From: Chelonoidis abingdonii
Lineage: Eukaryota > Chordata > Testudines > Testudinidae
NCBI RefSeq assembly: GCF_003597395.2
Contig: NC_133770.1
Coordinates: forward strand, 14,588,838-14,652,837
Length of the DNA: 64,000 bases
Direction of reading: 5' to 3'
A program made the position numbers and the translations under genes. The notes under the pieces were generated by a model. It was not told where the DNA came from and made no database searches. It saw nothing but the letters and a program-made list of their open reading frames with translations. This document shows, one piece after another, positions 33,900 to 45,299 of this stretch (positions are counted from its first letter, which is position 1; every line of letters starts with the position of its first letter).

Positions 33900-35680
33900 A
33901 TTGTAGCTACATAGACATAAACCGGAGCTCTGATAGGTGCATGTATGGGAAGCTCTGGCTGTCCAGGCTTTCCCCTGGTGTGGAGTGGTAGGGGTAGGCA
34001 TGCGGGCCCTGAGGACATGTGGAATGCTGGGAGGTGAGGGGGGTAAAGAGGCGCTATAGTGTCACTCTCCACAGAGAGAATGGGAATTGAGCCCAGGATT
34101 GTTGAACCTGAAGGTCCACCAGAGTCTGCAGCATCTGCATTTGCTGCTGGAGAAACCCCATTATGTCCTGGTGCATCTCCCTCACCTTTTCCTGCTGGGA
34201 CTCCAGGACCTTTCACCTGTCCACTTTTGCATTCCCCATACAGTCTGCCATATTCACCCTACACGCCCTCAGCTCACAGTCTGATGCAACGCTGGCTTGC
34301 AGGATCTTACAGAATATATCCTCCCTTGTCCTCTTTTTCTCACCTCCTTATCTGGGTCAGTCATTCCTCTGGTGTGGAGGGAGTGGCCCTCAGGCCACAA
34401 CAGCTGCAGCTGTGGCTAAACCCACACTGAGGTACCATTGTCAGTATAGTAGGAATGGAAAGCAAAACTTCAGATTCAGAACATGCACCTTCCCTTGAGC
34501 CCCTAAAGTATTAAAGAAGACATGCTTATTAATACTTCTGCTTTGGCCTGCTTGTGCCCCGTGCCACTCTCAGCTCAAGCCAGGGGGAGTATGGCCTGCC
34601 AGTGGTAAGGAAAACAATTAGGGTATTACTCGCTTGCATGAAACTAGGAGTATAGGGCACTGGCTCTGAATGTTGGCACTATTTTCCAGAGGGAGTGGTG
34701 ATTTTATCTGCTCTCTCTCTCCTGAGAGAGGCAGAGAGAGCACAGCTGCTGCTGGCGTCCTGAAGTTGCCCAAGCCCATATGCCACTAGCCTGTTTACCT
34801 CAGTGGCACCTGCCAAAGTTATTGCCGGCTGGCAAGAGAAAGTATCCTACTGGAGAGGAAGAAATAAGGCTGCCATTCCTAGAACCGTTGGGGGAGGATG
34901 GCAGTGTACCTCCGTGGACGTTTCATTGAGATCGCTCAGGAGGATTCATCCTTGTGTACATAAAAAATCTGCTCTGCATGGTCCCCAACCCCGCCTAACT
35001 CTAGAGCTGAATGGAGAGCAGATAGGAACTCTACCTCTTTTGGTTGTACCACGCCCTGTTCTAGTATGAATAAGTTAATGAAAAGTCAATAGCTGTGTCC
35101 TGCTAAGTTGGGAGAGTCATACCTGTAATGGGAAATTTATCTACATACTTTCCCAAAGTTCCATGGCCTGCATCGGGCTCACCTGTTCTTGATTGCTGGG
35201 CCTGGCTAGACTGTGGTGGAGTCTAAAACAGGCCTCAGCCTTGCAGCTCAGCTGGACACCCTGCTTGCTTGTCCCCCATACTGCTCTTTCTCTGCCTCGT
35301 CCAACTCCTCCTCCTCACTGTTCATGGCAGGCTGTGATTCAGGCTCCTCAGAAGTACCCACAGTGCTCTTGAGGTGGTGGTGGTGTCTCTGCCAAGCATT
35401 GCATGCAGCTCTTTGTAAAAGCTGCAGGTCTGTGGCCTGTCACCAGATAGACTGTTGGCCTCCTTGGCCTTCTGTATTCCTGCTGCAGTTCCTTGGCTTT
35501 CACATGGCACTTCTGCTGGTCCCTTCTGCATCCCACAAACAATTTACCCATAGATGTTAACGTTTCTACAACTGGTTCAGACCTGTGCCTGCACAGCCTC
35601 CTCTCCCCACAGGCCCAGGAGATCCCCTATCTCCTGTCTATTCCAGGCCGAAGCACATCTGGAGCATGTAGCTGGCAAGA
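33900..35680 (-). pseudogene. Harbinger Myb/SANT-like DNA-binding protein relic
   Basis: On the minus strand the N-terminal domain begins WNRQEIGDLLGLWGEEAVQA (about 35583-35650), with the spaced tryptophans of a Myb/SANT trihelix domain. It continues in other frames as RDQQKCHVKAKELQQEYRR (about 35465-35525), then an acidic linker NSEEEELDEAEKEQ. A C-terminal glutamine-rich helix, MHQDIMGFLQQQMQMLQTLV, lies near 34100-34190. This order matches the MSANTD/ZSCAN29-like proteins of vertebrate Harbinger elements, which help the transposase enter the nucleus and bind the ends. Several frame changes and stops are present. The gene converges on the transposase gene, and the exon limits are approximate. 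Confidence 0.7.
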
Positions 35681-36086
35681 TCAACTGGGCAGTTGCGAAC
35701 AACAATGGAGAGCTGATATAGATGTGCTCACCAAGTTGGACAACCAGGAAAAGGCAGTCACAAATTCACAGGGGTTTTAAATGGTCTCCGTGACCCCTGG
35801 GCACTGTAATTCACAATGGTGACCAGAGCGGTCAGTGTCAGGCATTGTGGGACAGCTGCTGGAGGACTGTTAGGGTTGACATAGGTAACGCAGTGTCTAC
35901 ATTCACTTTGTGTTGACCTCTGTACATGGATCTTGGCTCAGTGCCACTCGGGGAGATGGTGTTACTATGTCGGCGTCATGGGGCACTTACATCAGTGGGA
36001 GAGAAATTTAAGTGTAAACCCATGCATACGTAGGTCAGAGCAAGGCAGTTTATGTTGACCTAACTTTGTATTGCAGTCAAGCCTAA

Positions 36087-38189
36087 GTAAACAAGACCGT
36101 GAAATTGACCAAAATGGTCCACGAATTTGGTAGGGCCCTACTCATGTCCTCTAAAATGATATAGTGTTGATTATAAATAAGTCTGAAATACATCTAGTGT
36201 CAGACTATCCAAAATCTGATTTAGACTCAGCCTTGTGTTCTGAATAGGTTAGCAGTTATTCTCATTAAGACTGACCCAAATGAAAAATGTTAAAAGGAAA
36301 TTGCAAATGTTATGCTTGTCTGAACATGAGTCACTCTGGAAAAGGTACTATTGGCATATTCGTTTCTGAGGTTCTCCCCCCGCCCCATGCAGAACACATT
36401 CAGATGAGGAATGTTACATTTTGGCTTACTCTCCTTCTTCCAATACCCATGCTGCTTATCACAGACACCCTAATTTAGGTGGAGGAAATTAAGGTGACCT
36501 CTACTAGTTCAAGGCTTTATGCAATTTGAGTCGGTCATTAGTCACAAATTTCACTGTGCCGTGAATTTAAACGACAGGCCGTCTTTTGGAACGCCTCAAC
36601 CTCTTACTTTACAAGTCACTCTTTAGCAGGCTGAAGATAGGGATCCTGTGTGTATTTTATTCAGCTGACATTTGACACTGTGAATTAATATATAAAATTT
36701 AAAATCGGCATGTAGATCTTCTTTGGCCCTTTTGCTTAGTATCAAGGGAAGTATCCTCTTCAGATCTATGGACCAAGTTCTGCAGCCCTTAATCAAGCAA
36801 TTCACTTACATATGAATTTTGCTCAGTTAAAGACCTCAGCATTTGACACTCACATAAGGAAAAGACTATGTATCTGCAGAGGGAAAGACTCTGTGTCCCA
36901 CACCAGTTACTTGTTCATTATCTGTTCTGTATGTATGTGTGATTGATTAGATTTATTTGTGCAGGCCAGCCCAGGAATTAAGACATGAAAGCATCAGGGA
37001 AATCTCCAGCTTCATCTCTTCTGGTAGGAACACCAATGTTAACGTGCTTGGAGTAGAGCAGGGAGAGGGGTAGAAGATGCTAAAAAGCTGTGACCCAATT
37101 CTCCTCTGCCGCGCACCTCTGCAAAGAAGGTGTAAAATGCAGCCATTCTCAACTGGTAGGTTTGACACCCATGCTGCAGTCACCGTGTGAATAGCTGCAC
37201 AAAGTGCCAAGCAGCGGGGAGCTGGGTCACTCTGGTTTATTTAAAGCATGTTAAATCAATAACATATAATTAAAGTGGACTGTTGAGCAAGTGTCTGTCT
37301 GGGGAATGCTTCGTCCCCTGGGCCGTAAGAGCACTGTTCTCAGACACAGGCTTAAGCTGCATGAATTGATTTCCTAGGGGAATATTTGGAAGAGAAATCT
37401 TGAGGATCCCATCAACCCATAGCCATCCTCAACCCACACCCCTTTATTCTGTCTTAGCAAGCGAAGTGCTGGCTGCCTGGGCTGGACCCAAATCTTTTTG
37501 TAGCTGGCCACTGCAGTTGCTAGGTCAGCCAGGTCTGTTGGTTGTGGGGGAAGTGTCTTGCTCAAGGGTAGAATGACCTTCTCCCTCCCCTGCCTCAGGT
37601 TGCTTGTACTGCCTCTCCAATGCTCCCACTCCTGCAGATCCAAGGACTTGGGAAATTAGAACCAGGTCAGTGGTGACCAAATGCCACCATCAGATGGCTG
37701 CTGGGTGGCCTTTGGGAAATGAGTTAGGTGAAGGCTCAGTGTAGTTCATGGTGCAGAGGTGTTCACTGTAAATCCTCACCACAGCTGACACTTGGCATGC
37801 AAAGCAGAGGCAAAGAACAGAATGGGCCACTCCTCTCACCCTAAAGGTGTTTCCACCTTGGGCTGCATTGGTGCAGGAACAGCGCTGGGAGAGAGCTCAC
37901 AGCTACCATCTGTGTTCCGTCTATTCTGTACTCAGTTCTCTAGGGTGTACTGTGAAGTACCATGGGAATAGGCTCAATGCTAGTTTGCTGGCACATCTCC
38001 CTCAGTCTGCTCATACTCAAAGGGCTAGTGCACTTCTGCTAGATTTCCCCAGCACTGCTGGCATTTTCAGGTGCCTGTTTTAAAGTGACACACCATTGCA
38101 CAGGGCTGTCAATCCAGACATTTCAAGAAGAATTAAGAGTTTTAGTCTTAAAACAAACAAAACCTACTAACGGAATGTTTCTAATCAAT
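36087..38189. other. Mostly unique sequence
   Basis: A short relic at about 36100-36140 (gtgaaattgaccaaaatgg, ttggtagggcccta) looks like the end of another DNA element. Otherwise no repeat ends, gene or RNA are recognised. Open frames between 36953 and 38083 have no motif. Confidence 0.4.
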
Positions 38190-38498
38190 TACATCATTCA
38201 AAAATGCAGACTTTCACAAACTCAGAACAAATGAGTAAGGTCTTCTGGGAGGAAAATCCAAGGGAAAAAGGAGTTCAGGAGAGCTGGTGGTTTCTTAAGG
38301 AGACAATATTAAAGGTAAAGCTGCAAACCATCCTGATGAGAAGGAAAGACAGGAAGAATAGTCCTGGCTACATCAGGACCTCTTTAATGACCAGAAAATC
38401 AAAAAGGAATCCTATAAAAAGTGGAAACATGAACAAGTTGCTAAGGGGAGTACGAATGAATAGCATAAGCCTGTAAGAACAAACTCAGAAAGGCAAAC

Positions 38499-38717
38499 AC
38501 CTGGTCTGCCCTTAAAATGAGATTGGCCTCGCTATATTGCTGAGGACTGTGAAGAATTCTCCCATCAACCTAGCAACCTAGCCAAGCAGAGAAATGGATT
38601 AATTACACTGATTGATGGAAAACCCCCTTCTGTTGATGTAGGAAGTGTCTATACTACCGTACCACAGCTGCAGTGCCATAGCTGTGCTGTGGCAGTGGCT
38701 GTTGTGTAGACATGCCC
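38499..38717. mobile_element. Harbinger-type MITE nested in CR1
   Basis: The right terminus gttgtgtagacatgccc is followed by TAA (38718-38720). Internal gaagaattctcccatcaacc and tgatgtaggaagtgtctata match the order at 42314-42562. The left end near acctggtctgccc is eroded, so the duplication cannot be confirmed. It separates two parts of the CR1 reading frame, so it is younger. Confidence 0.65.
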
Positions 38718-38855
38718 TAAGGTATAAAATGAGTAACCACCTAGCAAGGGACATAAAAGGCAATACGAAGATGTTCTTTAAATACATTAGGTGCAAGAGG
38801 AAGATGAAGGAAAGTGCAGGTCATGTACTTAACAGGGAAGGAGAGCTAATGACTG

Positions 38856-39879
38856 ATGACTTCAAGAAGGCTGAGGTATTTAATGCCTATTTTGCTCAGT
38901 CTTCACTTTAAAAGGTTAATGGTGACCAGATACTCAACACAATTAATATTAACAACAAGGGGGAATGAACAGATTATAGAATCTTTAGATAAATTAGATG
39001 TATTCAAGTCAGCAGGGCCTGACAAAATTCACCCTGGGGTACTTAAGGAACTAGCTGAAGCAATATCAGAACCATTAGCATTGTCATGGAGGACATATGG
39101 GGTCCCAGAGGACTGGACAAGGGCAAACATAGTACTTATCTTGAAAAAGGGGAACAAAGAGGACCCAGGGAATTATACACCAGTCAGCCTAATTTTTGAT
39201 ACTTGGAAAGATACTGGAACAAATTATTAATCAATCAATATGTAAGTCTTTAGAGGATACTAGCGTTGTAAGGAATAACCAGTATGGATTTGTCAAGAAC
39301 AAATTATGCCAAACCAACCTAATTTCCTTCTTTGCCAGGGCTACTGGCCTAGCGGTTAGTGGGGAAGCAGTAGACGTGATATATCTTGGTTTTAGTAAGG
39401 CTTTGGACACAATCCCACATGACATTCTCATAAGCAAACAAGGGAAGTGTGGTCTAGATGAAATTACTCTAAGGTGAGTGTACAACTGGTTGAATGGTTT
39501 GCTGTCAAACTGGGAGAGCATAGTTGGTGGTGTCCCGCAGGGGTCTGTCCTGAGTCCAGTACTACTGAATATTTTCATTAATGCGTTGGATAATGGAGTG
39601 GAGAGTATGCTTATAAAATGTATGGATGACACAGTGATGAGAGGAGTTACAAGAAATTCGGAGGACAGGATTAGAATTCAAAATTACTTTGCCAGATTAG
39701 AGAATTGGTCTGAAATCAACAAGATGAAATTCAATAAAGACAAGTGCAAAGTACTTCACTTAGGAATGAAAAATCAAACGCACAACTACCAAATGGGGAA
39801 TGACTGGCTAGGCAGCAGTACTGCTGAAAAAGATCTGGGGGTTATGATGGATCACGAATTGAATGAGTCAACAATGTGA
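38856..39879 (+). pseudogene. CR1 reverse transcriptase relic
   Basis: RT blocks appear in order over several frames: DVFKSAGPDKIHPGVLKELA, VPEDWTRANIVLILKKGNK and EDPGNY, QYGFVKNKLCQTNLISFF, VIYLGFSKALDTIPHDIL, VGGVPQGSVLSPVLLNIFIN, and then a catalytic block KCMDDTV in place of FADD (the two aspartates are kept). It ends with KFNKDKCKVLHLGMKNQTH and SSTAEKDLGVMMDHELN. Frame changes occur near 38910, 39195-39230 and 39477 (stop). It is non-functional. In life this enzyme primes reverse transcription of CR1 and SINE RNAs at a nick. Confidence 0.88.
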
Positions 39880-40552
39880 TGCAAGTTTCAAAAAGGCTAA
39901 TGTTATTCTGAGGTGTATTAACAGGAGTGTCAGAGGTAAGAACTGGTAGATAATTGTCTTGCTGTACTCAGCACTGGTGAGACCTCAACTAGAGTTCTGT
40001 GTCCATTTCTTGTTACCTCACTTCAGGAAAGATGTAGGTAAATTGGAGTCCAGAGGAGAGCAACAAAAATGATCAAAGGTTTAGACCTGACCTATGCAGA
40101 AGCATTAAAACAAACCAGGCAAGTCGAGTCTTGAGAAAAGAAGAGTGAGGGAAGACCTGAACACACTCTTCAGATATGTTAAGGGCTGTTATGAAGATGA
40201 TGGTGTTTCCCATATCCACTGAAGGTAGGACAAGTAATGGGCATAATCTGCAGAAAGGGAGATTTAGATTAGATATTAGGAAAAAACTTTCTAACCATAA
40301 GGATAGTTAAATTCTGGAATAGGCTTCAAAGGGAGTTTGGGGAATCCCCGTCATTGGAGGTTTTTAAGAAGAGGGTAGAGAAACACTGTCAGGAATGGTC
40401 TTGGTTTATTTAGTCCTGCCTCAGTGCAAGGGGCTGTACTAGGCAACCTCTCGAGGTCCCTTCCAGCCCTACATTTCTATGATCTTATATATAAATCAGT
40501 GAGCAGTGTTTGGATTCAGTAATTCCCAGCACTGTTTTCAACTTGGACAGTG

Positions 40553-40635
40553 CTGTGGTGTGCTAGGGCATGAAAACTCACACCCCTGAGTGACACAGCT
40601 AGGTCAATTTACATTTTAAGTGTACACCAAGCATT
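40553..40635. mobile_element. Harbinger-type MITE fragment
   Basis: tgtgctagggcatgaaaact, cacacccctgagtgacacag and ttaagtgtacaccaagc follow the family order of the central stem and right side. The left half is absent. Confidence 0.45.
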
Positions 40636-40952
40636 ACTGGTTACAGTATCTCTAAGGGCAGAGTACTAGTGTGAGTTGTTGGCATGCTGGGGCATCGCTC
40701 AAAGGGGGCACATTAAGGTTATATTGCAGAGGTGGTGGGTATTGTAGTTTGCATTTTCTGGTTTTCAGAGGTTTAAGTTCAGCCTCTCTGCACATTCTGA
40801 AAGGGCACAAGGCAGCCATGGGCAGCATTAACTCTGCATTAATGAAGTTTGGGGGCAATGAATTTTAAGAAGAAAACAGCGACTATAGAGGACAGTTGAG
40901 GCTTGTCCCTTGGTACAGTGAGCCTCACACATTAGGAACACTGCCTTACGGG

Positions 40953-41923
40953 TAGGGTTGCCAACTTCCTACTCACACTAAACCAAACACCCTTGTCCCA
41001 CCCATTGCCCCACCCTCCCCAAACACCCTGCCCCTGCCCCACCCCTTCCCGAGGCCCCGCCCCCACCCCCTTCCGAGCCCCCCCACTTACTCCATCCCCC
41101 CCCTCTTCGCTCAGTTCTCCCCACCCTCACTCACTCATTGTGTCACCAGACAGGCTCAGGGCTGGATGGAGAAAGTGAGGGCTCTGTCTGGGTGTGGACT
41201 GTGGGGTGAGGCCAAAAATGAGGATTCTGGGTGTGTGGGAGGCGATCTGGGCTGCTAGGTTCAGAGTGTAGAGAGGGCTCAGGGCTGGGGTATGGGTAGA
41301 GGTGAGGTCTCTGACTGGGGGTGTGGGCTTTGGGGTGGGGCTAGGGATGAGGAGTTTGGGGTGCAGTCAAGGGCTCCAGGCTGGGGCTGAGGGGTTTGGA
41401 GAGTAGGAGGGGGCTCCAGGCTGGGGCTGAGGAGTTTGGAGAGTAGGAGAGGGCTCCAGGCTGGGGCTGAGGGGTTTGGAGGGCAGGAGGGAGATCAGGG
41501 CTGAGGCAAGGTGTTGGGTCACAGGAAGAGGTCAAGGGTGCAGTCTCCAGGCTGTACTTACATCAGGCAGCTCCCAGAAGCAGTGGCATGTCCCCCCTTT
41601 GGTTCATATGTGGAGGTGTAGCCAGGCAATTCTATGTGCTATTCCACCTGCAGGCATTGCCCCCACAGTTCCCATTGGCCATGGTTCCCCGCCAATGGGA
41701 GTTGCAGAACTGGTACTTGGGGCAGGGGCAGCATGCAGAGCCCCCTGGCTGCCCCTACCATGCCACTGCTTCCAGGAGCCACAGAAAGCCATGGCAGGCA
41801 GGGAGCCTGCCTCCACCCCCCTGACCAGACTTTTAAAGGCCCAGTCATCAGTGCTGACCGGAGCCACCGGGCTCCTTTTTCAACCAGGCATTTTGGTCAA
41901 AAACCATACACCTGGCAATCCTA
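40953..41923. mobile_element. hAT-like element with internal tandem repeats
   Basis: The 8-bp flanks cttacggg (40945-40952) and cttacagg (41924-41931) match at 7 of 8. The termini are tagggttgccaactt and the inverse of cacctggcaatccta. The interior is strongly strand-asymmetric: C-rich for about 180 bp, then G-rich, with three 40-bp tandem units. No transposase. Open frames at 41476-42029 are by-products. Confidence 0.8.
41371..41490. repeat. 40-bp tandem repeat, three copies
   Basis: The unit is gggctccaggctggggctga plus ggggtttggagagtaggagg, at 41371-41410, 41411-41450 and 41451-41490. It lies inside the hAT element. Confidence 0.85.
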
Positions 41924-42206
41924 CTTACAGGGACCAGAAGGCATGTGCCTAGCTGGGCACCCAAAATTTGAGGCATGCAAAATTACTAGTCACTGTGAGA
42001 ATTTAGGTCAAGGACGTCAGGATTTTTAACCTGTGTCCCATTATTTTTTTAAAAAAATCTAAATACCCTATTGAAATAGAAATAGTTCTTTGTTTCTGAA
42101 GGCTGAATTTCTGGTACAGGGTATATCCACTTCCAGATCCTCTTTAATTGCACTGTTTAATTATTGCTTTAGAAAAAAAATCAGATAATGCAGGTCTATT
42201 ACAGAG

Positions 42207-42662
42207 AGGAAAGATGGTCTAGTGGTTAGGGCACTAGTGTGGGACATGGGGGAGCCAGGTTCAATTCCCTGCTCTGACACAAGCTTCCTGTGTGACTTTA
42301 GGCAAATCGCTTAGGCCTGGGCAACACCTGAAAATTGGTTTGACCTGACTATATTGCTCAAGGCTGTGAAAAATTTCACATCCTGAGTGCTGAAGTTAGG
42401 TTGACCCATCCTGGTATAGATGTGACTAGGCTGATGGGAGAATTCTTCCATTGATATAGTTACCACCTTTCAGAGAGATGGATTAACTATAGGTAGAAAA
42501 CCCACTGCTGTCAAGGTAAGCCAGCATCCCCTGGCAAGGCTGTGCAGTGGTATGTAAACATACTCTCTGGCTCAGATTTATGCCTCACTTTGCAGATCTG
42601 TGCCTCACTTCTCCAGCTGTAAAATGGGGATAATAGCATTTCCCTGCCTTTGGAGGTGTTCT
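42207..42662 (+). mobile_element. MIR-like SINE, split by a MITE
   Basis: The tRNA-like head gatggtctagtggttagggc and gccaggttcaattccctgct is followed by tgtgactttaggcaaatcgc. Its core resumes after the insertion as tctgtgcctcacttctccag and tgtaaaatggggataatagc (42599-42640). The A- and B-box-like positions are tagtggttagg and ggttcaattcc. Confidence 0.7.
42314..42562. mobile_element. Harbinger-type MITE nested in SINE
   Basis: TTA (42311-42313) precedes the terminus ggcctgggcaacacc. The interior contains aattggtttgacctgac, gagaattcttccattgatat and a right end near gtatgtaaacatac. It interrupts the MIR-like SINE between its tRNA-unrelated core and its tail. The right duplication is not clear. 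Confidence 0.65.
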
Positions 42663-44659
42663 GCTACTATGGTGACAGGGGGTCACAGAAGAACCTTCAT
42701 GGATTATTCTTTTCTTGGAAATGACAGTTTCTGTGTTAAACACCTCTTCAAATTCTTTAGCTTATGCCCTGGCTCATCAGTCTTCATGCTGAATTCTCAG
42801 TACTAGAGACAGGATGTGATGCACAAAAATTGACAGAGGCCACAGAGCATGACTCATCAGCTGGGAAACTTAAAATGATGTGGTTTTATGAAGAAAAAGA
42901 GCAACAAGCAAGATTTTTGTTTCTTTCTCAGGGAAATTTGGTTTTGCAGGATAGTGCCTTGTAAACAAATGTCTTGTCAGGTACTTTCTTTCCATATGTG
43001 ACTATCAACAGAGAAGGCGGCGGGGGTGGAGGGTTATGCCAGTGTTTCATCACTGGAGACAGGATACAGATGTTACAAAGACCACAGAGATCTCTGTTGT
43101 GGTTTAGGGAATATAGCTTTAATTCAGGTTACACAATGACATTGCAGCAGAAGGTAAAGCTGGTGTCAAACAAACAGTCTTTGCGTCAAAAAATTACCTT
43201 TGTTTCCTAAAATGAAAAGTTTCACAAAATATTGTGGACCCTGCTGAAATGCTCTACTTTCCGGGATACTTTTGTGACAATTTTTATCAAGGTTTTTGTT
43301 AAACTTTACAGAAATTTCTCATTTATAGAAAGCCAAGTTTTCATAACCAGTTTTTTTATATTCATCCATTTTCAAAACAAAAACGAATTTGAAATTTCTT
43401 CTTCTTTCCCCTCCTCCCCACCAAAAAACCCCTAGAGATTTTTTCTTCCCACTTCTGACTAGTTCTAGCTAAAACAACCAACATTCGATCCACTTGTTGA
43501 AAACCTTTCAGCTCCTGTTTTCAGGACAGGTGAAATAAACATTCTGGAGGGGAGAAAAAATAAATGAATAAAGCAGCTAAAGCCCTGACCCTTGCAAAGG
43601 TCCCCCTGATGTCAGTAGGCGTTATGCTTTCATAAAGACTAAGGGATCAGCTTAATCTGAACTGAGAGCCAGAAAGAGGGACACTAAAAAGGTTTGTTTT
43701 GCAATGACAAGTTTGCTTTTTTTCTCAATCACTCTTTAAGCTGGGAACTTCCATGAACAGCAGCCTTCTTGGTGGTATCTTGGTATCTCTGCATGGAAGT
43801 GCAGAGGTGCTTGAGTATGAGAAATTATGGGAAAACTAGCTCAAAATTAAACCTGGGAGTTGATTTAATGGAAAGGCAAAGACTCTGGTGAGTTCTTATT
43901 TCAGCCGAACCACTTTGCCCATCAACATTATGTTAATGGGAAGGTTAAAAGAAGAAGCGAGACTCCTCGTTCATGTCAATAGTTAAACAATGATTGGGCC
44001 ACTTCTGCGCAGGGCAGGTTCCTAGCTCATTCTCTTGCTCCTTCGGGCTGAGAACACTGAGGCAACATACGCCCGCAGGCCCATGGAAAGGAGCACGGCA
44101 GATCTTGTGTGACCTGACCTCCTCCAGGAACCCGAGGAGAAGGTTGCAACTTTATCCAGCCTTTGTCAGAGGTAATGACAGTTCTGCTTGATGCAGGGTC
44201 TTTTGAGAGAGGCAGGTAGGAAATGCCAGAAGACAAGTTTTCCAAGGATAGGCACCAAAGCTATGTTAAAATGGTACATAGCTGGTTAAAGTTGTTCATT
44301 TAAGCCATTTCAGACAAAGAAGCCCTGTCAGACACTTCAAAACATTGATGATCATCTGGTTGCTGTAAAGGAGGAAGGGTTTAAGGAATCTCACCTTCTT
44401 TTTTGACAGTCTTAAGAACCTGATGAGCTATGGTTTCATACAAATAAAAGCTTAATAATTGGAATTACTTTCACCTTCCAGTCTGCTAGAAATTCAGGGA
44501 GAGGGAGGTGGGGTAGTGATAGAAAATGAAAATGAACTTTAGAAAGAGAGGATCTATATTCTTGAAATAAAACAAATGTGATTATTGTAATTAAATGATG
44601 CCCTGGTGAAAAGTAATAGTTAAGATATTAACCCCAATATTTTTTTAAAAAATAATTGG
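42663..44659. other. Mostly unique sequence
   Basis: A faint relic at about 43200-43470 (aaaatgaaaagtttcac, accaaaaaacccctagagat) may be an old DNA element. No gene, RNA or clear repeat ends. Open frames at 43994-44245 on both strands have no motif. Confidence 0.4.
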
Positions 44660-44837
44660 AGATATACCTATTGCCTAGAACTGGAAGGGATCTTGAAAGG
44701 TTATTGAGTCCAGCTCCCTGCCTTCAGTAGCAAGATCAAGTACTGATTTTTGTCCCAAATGGCCCCTTTGAGGATTGAACTCACAACCCTAGGTTTAGTA
44801 GGTTAATGCTCAAACCACTAAACTATCACTCCCCACA
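44660..44837 (-). mobile_element. Turtle-type tRNA-derived SINE, antisense
   Basis: Antisense order: tail cctagaactggaagggatct, then ttattgagtccagctccctg, then the B-box side gaggattgaactcacaaccc, gtttagtaggttaatgctca and the A-box side aaccactaaactatcactcc. It belongs to the same family as the copies at 11072 and 28791. Confidence 0.88.
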
Positions 44838-44990
44838 AGTATGTTATGGCCATAGTCAGCCAATGACTTTGTGCCTCAGATTTGCTGTGCAGTTTCAGAT
44901 GAATATAGTATGGTCCATATTCCGTTTCATTTCGTATTATGATATAACTATAGCTGGCTGACTCCACCCCAGAGGTAGCTGCTAGATATT

Positions 44991-45299
44991 AGAGAGACAA
45001 GGTGGGTGAGGTAATGTCTTTTACTGGACCAACTTCTGTTGGGGCGAGAGAGAAGATTTTGAGCTACACAGAGCTCTTCTTAAGGTCTGGGAAATTAACT
45101 CAGAATTTGTGATTAACGATCCCTTGAAATATGTGCTAACCACGTCTGCTAAACAATCTGTTCCACCTCGTATTTAGCTGTGACACTCTGAGCTAGTTTC
45201 CCAGACCTGAAGACGAGCTCTGGGTAAGCTCGAAAGCTTGTATCTCTCCAACAGAAGTTGGTCCAATAGAAGATATTATCTCACCCACCTGGTCTCTCT
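44991..45299. mobile_element. Palindromic DNA element (309 bp)
   Basis: The terminal inverted repeats are long: agagagacaaggtgggtgag ... gaccaacttctgttgg on the left, mirrored by ccaacagaagttggtcc ... tcacccacctggtctctct on the right. Inner segments gagctacacagagctcttct and cagacctgaagacgagctct are also paired. No coding capacity. I recall this as a repeat widespread in sauropsids, but do not assign its superfamily. Confidence 0.75.

Larger units (their letters stand above)
31882..36083 (+). mobile_element. PIF/Harbinger transposon, full length, two genes
   Basis: The 3-bp duplication TAA lies at 31879-31881 and 36084-36086. The termini ggccatgtctatactac and the inverse of gtattgcagtcaagcc, with sub-terminal ttgacctaacttt-like sequence, face each other. 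The 4,202-bp interior carries a transposase relic on + (32501-33582) and a Myb/SANT-like relic on - (about 33900-35680). Autonomous members of the superfamily have these two proteins. Both genes have stops and frameshifts, so the copy is dead. Its gtctayac-type ends resemble several MITEs in the window, for which a relative of this element is a plausible source. Confidence 0.85.
38190..40487 (+). mobile_element. CR1 LINE, 5'-truncated, with 3' end
   Basis: It enters in the linker between endonuclease and RT (readable VFWEENPREKGVQESWWFLK) and runs through the RT to a normal CR1 3' end, ctcgaggtcccttccagccc then tttctatgatctt. A MITE (about 38499-38717) interrupts it before HLARDIKGNTKMFFKYI. 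The C-terminal and 3' parts at 39880-40450 include ctgtactcagcactggtgag and ggaggtttttaagaagaggg. It is heavily mutated. Confidence 0.88.

Noticed and set aside
34059..34430. Host gene on the + strand (123-codon frame)
   Set aside because: It is the complement of the Myb/SANT-like relic of the Harbinger element.
38190..40487. Endogenous retrovirus pol
   Set aside because: The reverse transcriptase is of the non-LTR CR1 type with a CR1 3' end. No LTRs, protease, integrase or envelope are present.
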